From: Filosporella fistucella
Lineage: Eukaryota; Ascomycota; Leotiomycetes; Helotiales
DNA: 64,000 nt
NCBI GenBank assembly: GCA_030077755.1
Contig: JAQJZZ010000007.1
Coordinates: 682,001-746,000 of the forward strand
Reading direction: 5' to 3'
Shown: one piece after another, positions 37,713 through 48,057 of the stretch
Numbering within the stretch: the first letter of the stretch is position 1
Layout of the letters: every line of letters starts with the position of its first letter
Made by a program: the position numbers and the translations under genes
The notes under the pieces: generated by a model
Seen by the model: the letters and a program-made list of their open reading frames with translations, nothing else
What the model was told of the DNA's origin: nothing
Database searches by the model: none

Positions 37713-38990
37713 CTATGCGGATCCATTGCCATTTACACCGTTTGTGCCATTGATTCCTTTGAGACCATTGGTGATCTTTGGCCAGACCACTGAGCGCTCC
37801 AATGCTTGCAGAACATCTGCCTTCAAATCCTCTGCATCTTCGACACCACAGCTCATTCGGACGAGATCATCAAATACACCGACAGCTTCTCGTTGCTCCT
37901 TTGGAATGCCGGCATGTGTCATGCTGCTAGGTACCTCGACCAAACTTTCCACACCTCCCAGACTCTCAGCCAATGTGAAGATATTGGTGGTTTGGCAGAA
38001 TCGCTCGGCTGCTGCATGGCCTCCTTTGATTCGGAAAGAGAGCATACCACCACCCATACCATTTCGATGTTGCTTGACAGCAATAGCTCTGTGTGGATGA
38101 GAGTTCAGGCCGGGATAATTGACGGCAATGACATGTGGTGAACCTTCCAAAGCCTTTGCAATTGCTGTAGCATTGGCAGTCGCCTCTCTTGCTCTCAGAT
38201 GCAGAGTCTTCATGCCTCTGTGTGCGAGCCAGCAGTCAAATGGAGAAGGAATGGCACCAATTGCATTCTGCAAGAAGCTCAACCGCTCGTAAATTGGCTC
38301 GGAATTAAATGCTGCTACACCCATGACAACATCGGAGTGTCCGTTGATATATTTGGTGACCGAGTGAACTACAATATCTGCGCCATGATCCAGAGGGTTC
38401 TGAACATATGGGCTCATAAATGTGTTATCAACCACAACTTGAATGCCGTGCTCGTGAGCCTGAGTCGCAACCGCTCGGATATCAACGAGTCGCAAAGTTG
38501 GATTTGAGGGAGTTTCAATCCAAACCAATTTGGTATCTGGAGTAATATGCTCTCGGATGTCGACCTCGATTTCTGGTGTGAAAGTAACCTTTACTCCATG
38601 GGCCTTTGCAACCTGTGTGAAATATCTGTGTGTTCCACCATAAACATCGCTCACACTGATAACGTGGCTGCCGGCTGCCAGGCTCTGCAAAATGACCGCA
38701 GTAGTCGCGGATCCAGAAGAGAATGCCAATGCATGCTTAGCATTTTCTATTGCTGCTACGGCAGTTTCGAAGTTATCGCGATTGGGATTGGAAGAGCGGC
38801 TGTATTCATATTTTCCAATTGGCTTGCCAACTGCAGATTGCGCAAAGGTCGTGGAAAGGGAGATAGATTCGATGACAGCACCGGTGACTGGGTCATGAGG
38901 CGATCCTGCATGTACTGCGAGTGTACCAAACCGGTGGACTGGAGATGGAGCTCTCGGTGGAGTCTCAATCGGGTGATCGATGGGTGACAT
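37713..38990 (-). CDS. cys3: Cystathionine gamma-lyase
   Basis: Single exon, 425 residues, ATG at 38990. It is a Cys/Met-metabolism PLP enzyme: Y63 and R65 in YEYSRSSNPNR contact the cofactor phosphate of the neighbouring subunit, and K213 in SVTKYINGHSD is the Schiff-base lysine. Further family blocks are YGGTHRYFTQV, VWIETPSNPTL, DNTFMSPYVQNPL and SLGGVESLVEVPSSMTH. The reaction is cleavage of cystathionine to cysteine, 2-oxobutyrate and ammonia (reverse transsulfuration), in the cytosol. The low-complexity tail (GINGTNGVNGNGSA) is an extension past the conserved core. Cystathionine gamma-synthase-type enzymes share the fold; the overall sequence suits the lyase. It is divergent from a Zn2Cys6 gene. 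Confidence 0.93.
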   Translation of the reverse strand: MSPIDHPIETPPRAPSPVHRFGTLAVHAGSPHDPVTGAVIESISLSTTFAQSAVGKPIGKYEYSRSSNPNRDNFETAVAAIENAKHALAFSSGSATTAVILQSLAAGSHVISVSDVYGGTHRYFTQVAKAHGVKVTFTPEIEVDIREHITPDTKLVWIETPSNPTLRLVDIRAVATQAHEHGIQVVVDNTFMSPYVQNPLDHGADIVVHSVTKYINGHSDVVMGVAAFNSEPIYERLSFLQNAIGAIPSPFDCWLAHRGMKTLHLRAREATANATAIAKALEGSPHVIAVNYPGLNSHPHRAIAVKQHRNGMGGGMLSFRIKGGHAAAERFCQTTNIFTLAESLGGVESLVEVPSSMTHAGIPKEQREAVGVFDDLVRMSCGVEDAEDLKADVLQALERSVVWPKITNGLKGINGTNGVNGNGSA

Positions 38991-39784
38991 TTTGGAGGCA
39001 ATTATGACGACGCGGGGTTGTTTGTCTCGGAGTGGCGGGGTAATTTACACTGGACGCAAAAGAATTGCAAACTGCTGCTGTCTCAATTATTGTGAAGGTG
39101 GTGTTGAGAAATGACTTCCAAAATAAATTGTTGGTGTTGAAAAGTATTTAAGGAAGATTCTTGTTCGAAAGAGTTCTGATGGTAGATTGGTAATATCGAT
39201 AGGAACTTTCCACAAGGAGCAGCTAAGCCGGTTTCAATTTCGTAAAAGACAAAGGCCTAGCACGCAATCGATTTATCAAGGACAAGAGAACCGAGGATGA
39301 TAATAAGACGGAACGGTGATCAGTAAGCAGCGGTGAAGTTTCTTTGAGTCATCGTCATTGGGCACACAGACAACCAAAATATTTGTCAAATCAATAAAAT
39401 GGTGTGTTGTCTTGTACCTGCGTCCAGTGTCGGGTGAAAGAGGGGCAAAATTCAAGTCAAAAAACAAATCGTACGACCGGCACAGTTTCGGCCAACAACG
39501 AAGCCGATACGCCAAGAACCGAGCGGCGGATCGTTGAGCCGCATCCGAAACGTCACAATGGGAAGTCTGGAAGCCTAATCAAGTCAAGTCGGGATGACTT
39601 CGTGTCCCCTGCTTACTTGTGTTATATTGTTCAAGCTGCACGGCTGGCTGTTTGTTTGCACAGCCCGGCTCTTGTCTCTTATTCTTGTTCTTGGTAGAAC
39701 GCGATTTGCTCTGCAGCACAATGCACTTCTCTCTTTCTCAAACATTGGAGTATCGAATACCTTGATCCCACTCCCGAATTCAAG
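38991..39784. promoter_or_regulatory. Divergent promoter region cys3 / Zn2Cys6 gene
   Basis: The 794 bp separate two start codons on opposite strands. Several CGG triplets lie at 39440-39545 near the regulator side, but no convincing paired site was picked out. Confidence 0.45.
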
Positions 39785-41274
39785 ATGCCCCCAAGGAGAT
39801 CTCATAAGAAGTCAAAGGCCGGATGCCAGAGGTATGTTCTTCTCTGATTTATGTCTGAAGCTTGTGCCAATTGGAGGCTTCTCTCAGGGGCACCAGCCGC
39901 AAGCCTAGCACCGGTCTGTCTGGACTAACTTGATATAGGTGCAAGAATCGCAAGATAAAGGTCTGCCATATACACGTACATCACCAATTAACTCATCTGA
40001 CCATTCTGTAGTGTGACGAAGTTCACCCAACTTGCGGAAATTGCTCAAAGCATGGAGTACCGTGTGATTTTGAAGGGCCAATGACCCCGGACGCAGCTCC
40101 AATATCCCTCCACAGACAGAGTACAACAGAGACCACAAGCCATAGCTCCCAGATCTCCTCTCCCCGAACGAATTCGACCCTCATTCCAATATATCAGGCT
40201 CCAACCCAATTGATCAGGGCTAGTCACAACCCAGTTGCCTCCCGAACGTTGGAGCTGAAGCTCATGCACCACTTCACAGCTCGCACATGTCTTACATTCT
40301 CCGATACCGTGGAGCAGAACATGGCATGGCAGGTGGATGTTCCGACCATAGCATATGATGCGCAGTATTTGATGGATGCCATATTGGCTGTTTCTGCTCT
40401 GCACATGCGTGTTACCAACCCAGATGATCATGGTTTGATACGGGCTTCACATGCATATATGGCTTCGGCCCTAGAGCAGTATTCTTCGTTACTGAACGGA
40501 GGACTGTGTGAGTTGAATGCAGAAGCTCTCTTCTCCACTGCGGCTCTTATTGCCTTCCAGTCATCTGCATCTCGGCGATTCGAGGACGGGCACGATGGTG
40601 GGACATACGCTCTTCCCTTAGCATGGTTCCACTCCTTCCAAGGTGTGAAGACAGTAGTCATGGCCAGCTGGCAGTGGCTTAGAACAAGTGATAAGATATA
40701 CCCGATCATCAACTCTCAACCCGCACTCACTCTGGACTTGGACCCTGAACGAAAGCTATTCTTCGCACCGTTGCTCGAAGGTATCGACGACCACATTTTG
40801 CAGTACCCGGAGATGGCACGAGCAGAAACAAAGCAAGCATATATTCATGCTGTTGCACATCTAAACTGGGCACATTCAAGGCCAGTGCGGAATCGTATTC
40901 TGGGGTTTGCTGCCACCGTATCCCGACGTTTCGTGGAATTGATGGCGCAACATGAGCCTCGTGCTCTCGTTATCGCATCTTGTTTCTTCGCATTAACCAA
41001 AATGGTTGATGATGTCTGGTGGCTGCAGGGTATTGCCAAACGAGAAGTCAATGGAATCGCAACTTTGGTCACGCAAGAATGGTGGCCCAAGATGGAATGG
41101 GCCTTGACAATTGCAAATCATGAAGGTCCTGTGGATGAGCAGACCTGGGGATATTCTGTGCAGCAGATGGAGGATATGATTAAACAGGAACCCGAGGTTA
41201 ATAATGTGCATGAGCATATTGACCTACTTGCGGCAATTATGAATGCCAGCGCCCCTCCACCACCTGTCGATTGA
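39785..41274 (+). CDS. Zn(II)2Cys6 transcription factor (short form)
   Basis: Three exons: 39785..39831, 39939..39960 (22 nt) and 40012..41274, 443 residues. The cluster is C14, C17, C24, C31, C34 and C41 within the first 45 residues; the 22-nt exon encodes CKNRKIK inside it. The rest (LELKLMHHFTARTCLTFSD, MAWQVDVPTIAYDAQYLMDA, LAVSALHMR) is the short regulator class resembling sterol uptake control protein/UPC2-like factors, which bind DNA through the N-terminal cluster and carry a helical C-terminal domain. Its head-to-head position with cys3 may be chance. The target genes cannot be read from sequence. Confidence 0.9.
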
Positions 41275-42013
41275 AGCCACTATGGAAGTTCTTGCACTGT
41301 AATATTTGAAAGGACGGGTTGTGACATTGCGAACAAAGTCACGTTCTGTCAACTTAAATGGACCCCTCCACTCAGCAAAAGATCGAGCTGACTGATACCA
41401 TTTGGCAATTGGAATAGACAAATTCCTGTCCCTGAGCTGTTTGAACGAATCAACATGAGGGCCAAACTTTACCCCCACAGGCAGTTGTTACCATGCTTGC
41501 TCGATCGTCACTTTGCCATTTTTGTTGTATCAACAAAGGAAAATCTCCATCATCACACGGCTTGCTCGCGAATCGAACACACTCTGCCGATGACACCCCT
41601 ACATACCAAATTTATATAGGAATGCGCCTCAGCAAGACTGTCACCTACCAATTGATGGCTTGCATAGGTCGGCGCGGGAAACAGTACGCGCCGGATCACA
41701 CCAGTCACCCTCTCCCATCTTTTATCATTATGGACTCTCAAGCGCGTGTAAGAAAACAGGACTATGGCTAGGAAACTAAGTTGCAACACATAAGGTGTGC
41801 AACCAGGGGCTAAGTTCTGGTTGGCAGATACCTAGCGGGTGCTAACCACAGTGTAACATTACCAATATTGCGGTGGGCATATGTCGTATAACTGCAGTAA
41901 TGAAACTATATTCTAATGGTATATCAACGCCTTACGCCGAGCCGCCTGAACCTTTCCCCCAAGTCGAACAACGTACATTCATTCTAGCCCTCATTCTCTG
42001 CTTTTACTACCTC
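41275..42013. other. Convergent intergenic region
   Basis: This 739-bp stretch lies between the end of the Zn2Cys6 gene and the end of the Gly/His-rich gene. Nothing beyond presumed 3' flanks was recognised. Confidence 0.4.
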
Positions 42014-42516
42014 TTACCACCCTCCAGGCCCTCCACCACCTCCGTGATGCCCTCCCCCGCCATGATGTCCCCCGGGCCCTCCTGGACCCCCGAATCCACC
42101 ACCACCGCCTCCTCCGTGATGCCCTCCGCCTCCATGATGTCCCCCAGGCCCTCCTGGGCCCCCAAATCCACCACCGCCTCCTCCATGATGGTGCCCGCCA
42201 TGATGTCCCCCGAATCCTCCTTGGGGACCATTAAACCCATTTCCGTGCTGTCCTCCAAAACCACCTCCGTGGTGGCCTTGCTGATGGCCGCCATAACCTC
42301 CGTTGCCACCGCTCATCATACCGCCGCCACCACCATTGTAGTATTGTGGTTGTTGACCCTGGTTACTGTTAGTTGCTGTTTCAGGGAAGAAATAGGGATG
42401 AAGGAGGGGAGAGGGATACATACATTGTATTGGTGTTGTTGTTGTCCATTACCTTTATGCATTTTCTTTTCGACTTGTTGCTCCACCTTGTGCAATATCT
42501 TTTCCATCAGTGTCAT
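42014..42516 (-). CDS. Gly/His-rich low-complexity protein
   Basis: Two exons: 42516..42424 and 42358..42014, 145 residues. The first 31 residues form an amphipathic, charged helix candidate (MTLMEKILHKVEQQVEKKMH). The rest is almost entirely Gly, His and Phe/Pro, with two near-identical units of about 25 residues built on GGGFGGPGGPGGHHGGGGHH. No signal peptide is seen, so it is not an obvious secreted or cell-wall protein. The histidine clusters could bind divalent metal ions, and the sequence could phase-separate; both are inference from composition. The intron (42423..42359) has donor GTATGT and follows a CTAAC branch. It is divergent from the MFS gene. Confidence 0.7.
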
Positions 42517-43448
42517 TGTGAACGCTGTGCTTTGGTACTTCTTGGGGATATAACTGCTTGTTGTTGATAAATGTGAGAATTGTGATATTTGTTAGAGATA
42601 TGATATTACAACTTGTGCAATTGACGAGAATAATTGAAGTAGAAAAGTCGTTTTAATAAGATTATCAACATCTATATATATCCCACTCAATCATACTTCC
42701 TCCTCCCTACGTCACTCCCTCTCCACCAAAAGAATAAATTTCCTCAGCCTCTTCAAGGAATGCGTACGCAAGCACGCACGAATCGTGGCTTGAGACCCTG
42801 TTTCTACTAGGAAGTGGACGTTGATTGTGGAGAAGTTGTGGAGTTGAGAGTGGAAGTCGGCAGCGGGCTTTGAAGGAGGCTTCGCTTCATGGAAAATGTT
42901 CGGGTGTCGACAGGGATCATAAGGGTTAATTTTGAAGTCCGGTTTTTCGGGCTGGGAGTAACAATAATGATTTCGACGGACATGAAGAGATTGATTCATG
43001 ATATGTATCGAGGTAAGGGAGTTGTTAGATGGAAAGATCAAATAAAGTCGAGCCCACATCACGTGCACTCCTGAACGTCTGGGCGTGCTCTTTTTTCCCG
43101 GAAACCGGATCCAAGTTCATTCCGGTCCTAAAGTTTTCAGGCTTTCTGGCCACAGCAGGATTCCTATCGCGTGTTCATTTGTATATTGCCCAATAAGAGC
43201 GTTTGTTACTGTTTGTCGTACCGCTTGGATTCTGATGTGTAAATTACAAACTCGTATGAGAGATGGGGACAGATATCCTGGCTATGCCACATCACGAAAA
43301 TCAACAGTTGGAATGAAGCTACTATTGAAGGTGTAGATATCCGCTTGAACAATGAAACATTTTTTCTCGCCATCAAGCAGGATTTTGTGTGACATATCTG
43401 TTATAGCGCGTTATATCAATTATTTCCAATCCAGCGGTAGAATTCTAT
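42517..43448. promoter_or_regulatory. Divergent intergenic region Gly/His-rich gene / MFS gene
   Basis: The 932 bp must include both promoters. Open frames here have no recognisable families, and no repeat was found. Confidence 0.4.
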
Positions 43449-45536
43449 ATGGCTGCTGCAAAAGGTGTCGTAAATCTCGACAAAGCGGCGCCCAAATCAC
43501 AGGTTCCAGATGTCGAAGTTTTCGAGCATAGGACTGGATTGAAGTCAAAGGGCGAAGTTGTCGAAAGTCATGACACGGACGAACCACAGACTGGGAATTA
43601 CATTTTTGATGAACATGGACAGCCTGTTAAGCAATACCTTCAGGGTTGGAGACTCCACGCATTGACTGCTGGGTAGGCTCATCTATGATCCAGTACTTCC
43701 CGTTCGGAATTTTAATTCACTATAGCATCTGGCTGAGCCTTTTCCTCTCTACACTTGAAACAACAATAGTCAGTACATCACTTGTGTCTATCACCAACGC
43801 CGTGGATGGTTTCATTCTTCGAGATTGGGTGGTCACTAGTTACCTCCTTACATATGCTGGTAAGATCTTGATTTAATGAGATAATATATGCCTTTCCTAA
43901 CATGCCCAGGCTTCCTAATTATCCTCGCGAAGTTCAGTGACATCTTCGGGAAGAAGACGATGCTTCTTCTGTCACTTGCTGTATTCACTCTCTTTTCGAT
44001 ATTATGTGGGGTGTCTAATGACATCACGGAACTGTGAGATTGTTAAACTTATTGATAAATGTATGTCGTGCTAATAATTTATCATAGAATCATCTTTCGA
44101 GCGTTCCAAGGTATTGGAGCTTCTGGTATATACTCCATTATAATGGCTCTTGCTCCAACAATGGTCCCCGAGCAGGAGTTTGGGAAATACATTGCCATCA
44201 TCTCGACCGTATTTCTACTCGCGAGTATACTTGGTCCAGTTCTGGGTGGCGCGATCAACGCTCATTCTTCATGGCGTTGGGTATTTCTTTTGAAGTCAGT
44301 ATCGCTTATAACTATTTCCAGTAAGACTAGCTCACAAAAGCTGCAGTGCCCCAGCAGGAATTGTTTCAATGCTTCTGGTTGCAGTTTTTCTGCCCTCGTC
44401 AATGCCTTCGAAAGGATCAGCGCTGATACCACACATACGTGGGAAGTTCACGAAGTCGAGATTCGAACGAGTTGACCTTCTAGGAACAATCCTCCTTCTT
44501 GCGTTTTCTGTTTTGCTTGTGTTTGCGTTAGAAGAAGCTGGCTCTCGATACCTATGGGACAGTCCGGAAATCATAGCAACATTTATTGTTGGAGGGGTTT
44601 CGGGAGCTCTTTTTATTGCATGGGAGTGGTTCGTAGAACACTCATTATCCAAGCAAGAACCGATATTCCCTCTCACTTTGATGAAAGATCGAGTTTTCTC
44701 AGCAATGATGGCGTAAGTTTTTGGACTATGTTGGTCACAAGAATTTTCTGACGTTGACGTAGTACAGCATTCTTCATTGGCTTCCCTTTCGTGGCCATTG
44801 TTGTCAATATACCCCAAAGGGCTCAAGCGGTCTATGGAGCAACACCACTAAGAGCTGGACTTGTCCTTTTGCCTCTGCTACTCACTTCTCCTGCAGCAAC
44901 CGCGCTATCTGGCTATCTGACCTCAAATCGAAAGGTCCCACCGATTTATCTCATTCTTGCAGGAGCTGTGTTTCAAGTCATTGGTGTAGGGTTGACTTGT
45001 ACGCTCCCCACTGATGTGTTTCAAATTCCACCGCAGCTTTATGGTTTCGAAGCGGTCATGGGCATAGGTTTTGGTTTAGGACTTAGTACACTTCTGACTT
45101 TAGCTCGGCTAGTAGTTGATGAGAAACATCTTCGTAAGTCAGTGATGTGAAAATGATTATAATACACACTGAATGCCATAGCTGTTACAATGGGAGCAAT
45201 CACTCAAGTTCGAGTTCTTGGTGGCACGATCTCGTTGGCTATCTGGTACATATCTCGTACACAATATTTAGAGTTTGCTAATGCTATCGTAGCTCTGCAA
45301 TGCTGAACAATCACTTGAACTCTCGAATCTCAACGATTATTAGCAAAGAAGATATGACCGCTATCTCAGAATCGCTTTCCACTATCGCATCACTCAGCCG
45401 GGAGCAACAAGCTGCGATAAGAACGGCGTTTGCGGAAGGTTACAACCGGCAAAATATATTTTTGGCAGCGCTTACTGGTGTCGGATTCATCGCTTCACTT
45501 CTTATTTGGGAAAAGAACCCCAGGAGGGTTAAGTAG
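43449..45536 (+). CDS. MFS drug:H+ antiporter-type transporter
   Basis: Eight exons: 43449..43672, 43726..43859, 43910..44033, 44088..44294, 44347..44712, 44763..45133, 45182..45245 and 45293..45536, 577 residues; all phases close. A hydrophilic N-terminal region of about 75 residues precedes the first span (IWLSLFLSTLETTIVSTSLV). Visible MFS features are the motif A-like KFSDIFGKKT between helices 2 and 3, RAFQGIGASGIYSII in helix 4, and motif C ILGPVLGGAINAHSSWRWVF in helix 5. Length and helix number fit the 14-span DHA2 class of fungal drug and toxin exporters. The acceptor of exon 6 is GTAG before TACAGC; the nearby CAG would break the frame. The substrate is unknown, and no biosynthetic genes adjoin it. 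Confidence 0.9.
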
Positions 45537-46053
45537 TTTTAAGATGATTTGCCAACAGCCTCTTTGCATGTCATGAAGTTCCTCAATTTGCCTGCCGAAA
45601 TTGCACCTTCTTCCGCATTTGTCCTAGCCCTACTGTCTACTCAAGATTCAAGATCCTTCGCCCTCACTTCAGTGTTTCTTCAACCTGATCATCGAGTCTC
45701 AAGCTCTCCTGTATTGCAAGAGTCAAGTGTAGAGAGATGACGAAATCACTGCGAGGAAGAAATCTCGACTGCTGCCTGCTTTCCTTTTGTGCGAAAGTGC
45801 GAGGTGAGGGAGGAGGGCATTAAATACTTCGCGGGATTACTGACCCCTTTGCAAATGCCCATGATAGTATGTTATGGGGTGGTGGTTTCCTAAATAACTG
45901 TTTGCAAAATGGTTGAAGAGGCGAGACTAAAAAGCTTCGGACTCATTTGAGAGTTTTTAATACAAACCAAATTCACTATATTAGATGCTACCATTTTATC
46001 TGGAAATCTACTTTGCTTCTTCTCCCCAATTTTCTCTCCACCCCATCACCAAC
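45537..46053. other. Convergent intergenic region
   Basis: The 517 bp lie between the MFS stop and the stop of the secreted protein gene. Nothing else was recognised. Confidence 0.4.
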
Positions 46054-47204
46054 CTATGCCTCTTCAAACAAACTGCAAGCTGGGAACCTATATTCTACAC
46101 ACAAATTAGCACACGCCCTTCGCTCAGCAAAAGCAAGAGACCTACGATCAAACAAACTCTCCCAAAAGTCCACCTCCCTCACATAACACCAATCCGTCGT
46201 CAACATCCAATAGCCCTCATTGGGCACCGTGCTCTCGGTATTAACATAACACTGCAATCTCACCTCATGATTGAACTCATATCGTTTCTCTAACGTACTA
46301 TTACCTCTTGGTTCGCTATAGCAACGAGCATACTCTTCGCCGACGGTGAAATTGACAAGGTACCGTTTGTTGATATCTGACCTTGGTTCTGGGACTGGGG
46401 CTCTGTTGCGGCGGCGATCTGATGGGTCGGGAGGATCGATCACTGTGTCGTTGAGCTCTTTGAAGGGGATTGGCCCACAGTTGTCGAGTGTAGCTTTATT
46501 CACTTTTTTGGTCATGCCAATTTGAGCGACGTAGCAATTGGAGGTTGTTTTAAGCCAAGTGCTATTTGAGATGTCAAAAAATGTCTTGAATGGATGAAAA
46601 TCAGAGTACTAGAGGAATCGATTTACCTGTCATCGATGATCAAGGTCCCTTCGTCAGTCCAACATGTGACAGTCAAGTCTTTTGGTGGGCTGAGATATGA
46701 GACCACTTCTCCGCTGTACTTAGGAATAACATTGCATTCTGTGTAATACTTTACACTTGCCGATTGCTTTGTCAAGTGTTCAACTTCAGATGCTTTGCCG
46801 CAATATTTCAATTCGTCGACATCTATTTACATATGAGTTTTGAAGATGGAGTTGAGAGGGCAAAATCTTACAGCTGCCATTATACTCTAACAAATCATAT
46901 TGGGTGACATAGCAGCCTTGATTAGTTTGGAGCCATATGCTAATTTCATTAGTAAAGTCAGGCAAGATTTGAATGTTAGATTCGAGACTCACTTATTGCC
47001 ATCGATCTCTGTTCCATGTGTATAGCAAGTAAGCGTTACAACTTCATCGCCATCATAGTATGCTTTGTTTGTACACAACGAGTAAGGGCAGGTCTTGCAC
47101 TCAGTATTCACACCATGCTCGACAGTATTATTGACAGAGGCCTTTTTAGCGGCTGACACACCCGAGACTGCAACGAATGTAGCTACGAAGATTGCGGCCT
47201 TCAT
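46054..47204 (-). CDS. Secreted Cys-rich protein with three related modules
   Basis: Four exons: 47204..46993, 46939..46872, 46822..46627 and 46561..46054, 327 residues. It starts with a signal peptide (MKAAIFVATFVAVSGVSAA). Three segments share a pattern: a short beta-like strand ending in Cys, then 12-13 residues, then W-[LM]-x-T-x3-C-Y-V-x-[QE]. They read WLQTNQGCYVTQ, WLKTTSNCYVAQ and WMLTTDWCYVRE. Strand, Gly/Asn turn, Trp and YV resemble bacterial-type SH3 (SH3b) repeats; that assignment is inference. Introns 1 and 3 both split the codon two residues before the module Trp in phase 2. The linker before module 3 is long, charged and proline-rich. An effector or wall-associated role is possible but unproven. 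Confidence 0.8.
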
Positions 47205-48057
47205 GTTAGCAAATCTGAAATGAATTCCTTAGAATTGAAAACCAATGACTAGAAGATAGAAACAAGTATCTACTAAACCTCTAAAAAAAGGATACACTCC
47301 CTAATTTATACTATTCATTTGAAAGTGAGATGTCTTCTCGTCCCATCCGACCTTTGCCACCCCTCATAAGGCTGCATGCAAATATTGATTTCTCGCATGC
47401 TCCCATGCTGTGGTACCATCGCTTGCGAGTACATCTTGCTTACTCCTGTCTCCGTTTGTAAGAAAACCCATTTTATTCTCCCGAGCCAAGAGATGGCGTC
47501 CGGAATCAGATGGGGAACAAGTCAAGAAGGGGCGGGTATTGACGCTTTTCGCCCTAGGTCTGATAGGCTAATGTGGTTCGCGAGCCAGGTTAAAGGATAA
47601 TAAATTGGACTCGCAAGTGTTGCATGGACACCCAGCACCATTTAATTCATTGAGAGTTTTTCGTCCGATATTTAAATATAGTAAAAAGACAATATAAGGT
47701 TGCCCGAAGAATGCCGATCATGAGATGCGGGGAAGCAGCTGAGATATCGGAGGCTGATACTTGGCGTTCAGGGACCAGGGGAGAAAAGCTCGTATTGTCC
47801 GACCATCCTACTTGTTGAGCCAATTGAAGAACTTGATGGTAACATTCTGTTTCCGTGATGTGCATTGCTTTCGCTGGAAAGGGACACGAAGCGAAAAGGT
47901 TAAATCCAACCTCACACTTTTCTGGAGGTGGTGTAACCACTTTTATTTCGTCCAATCGTATGTTCATTCAATTGTCGTTACAATCGTAAATTACAACCAT
48001 GATAATTGAAAAAGGTCACATCTATAACGTTGATCGATACTCATGCAGGTCAGACCA
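47205..48057. other. Gene-free intergenic region
   Basis: About 850 bp between the secreted protein gene and the end of pso2. It holds the promoter of the former. No gene or repeat was recognised. Confidence 0.4.

Noticed and set aside
41873..42553. 226-codon plus-strand Ser/Pro/Thr-rich frame
   Set aside because: It is the antisense of the Gly/His-rich gene; Gly and His codons read backwards give Pro, Ser and Met runs. The minus-strand model has proper splice sites.
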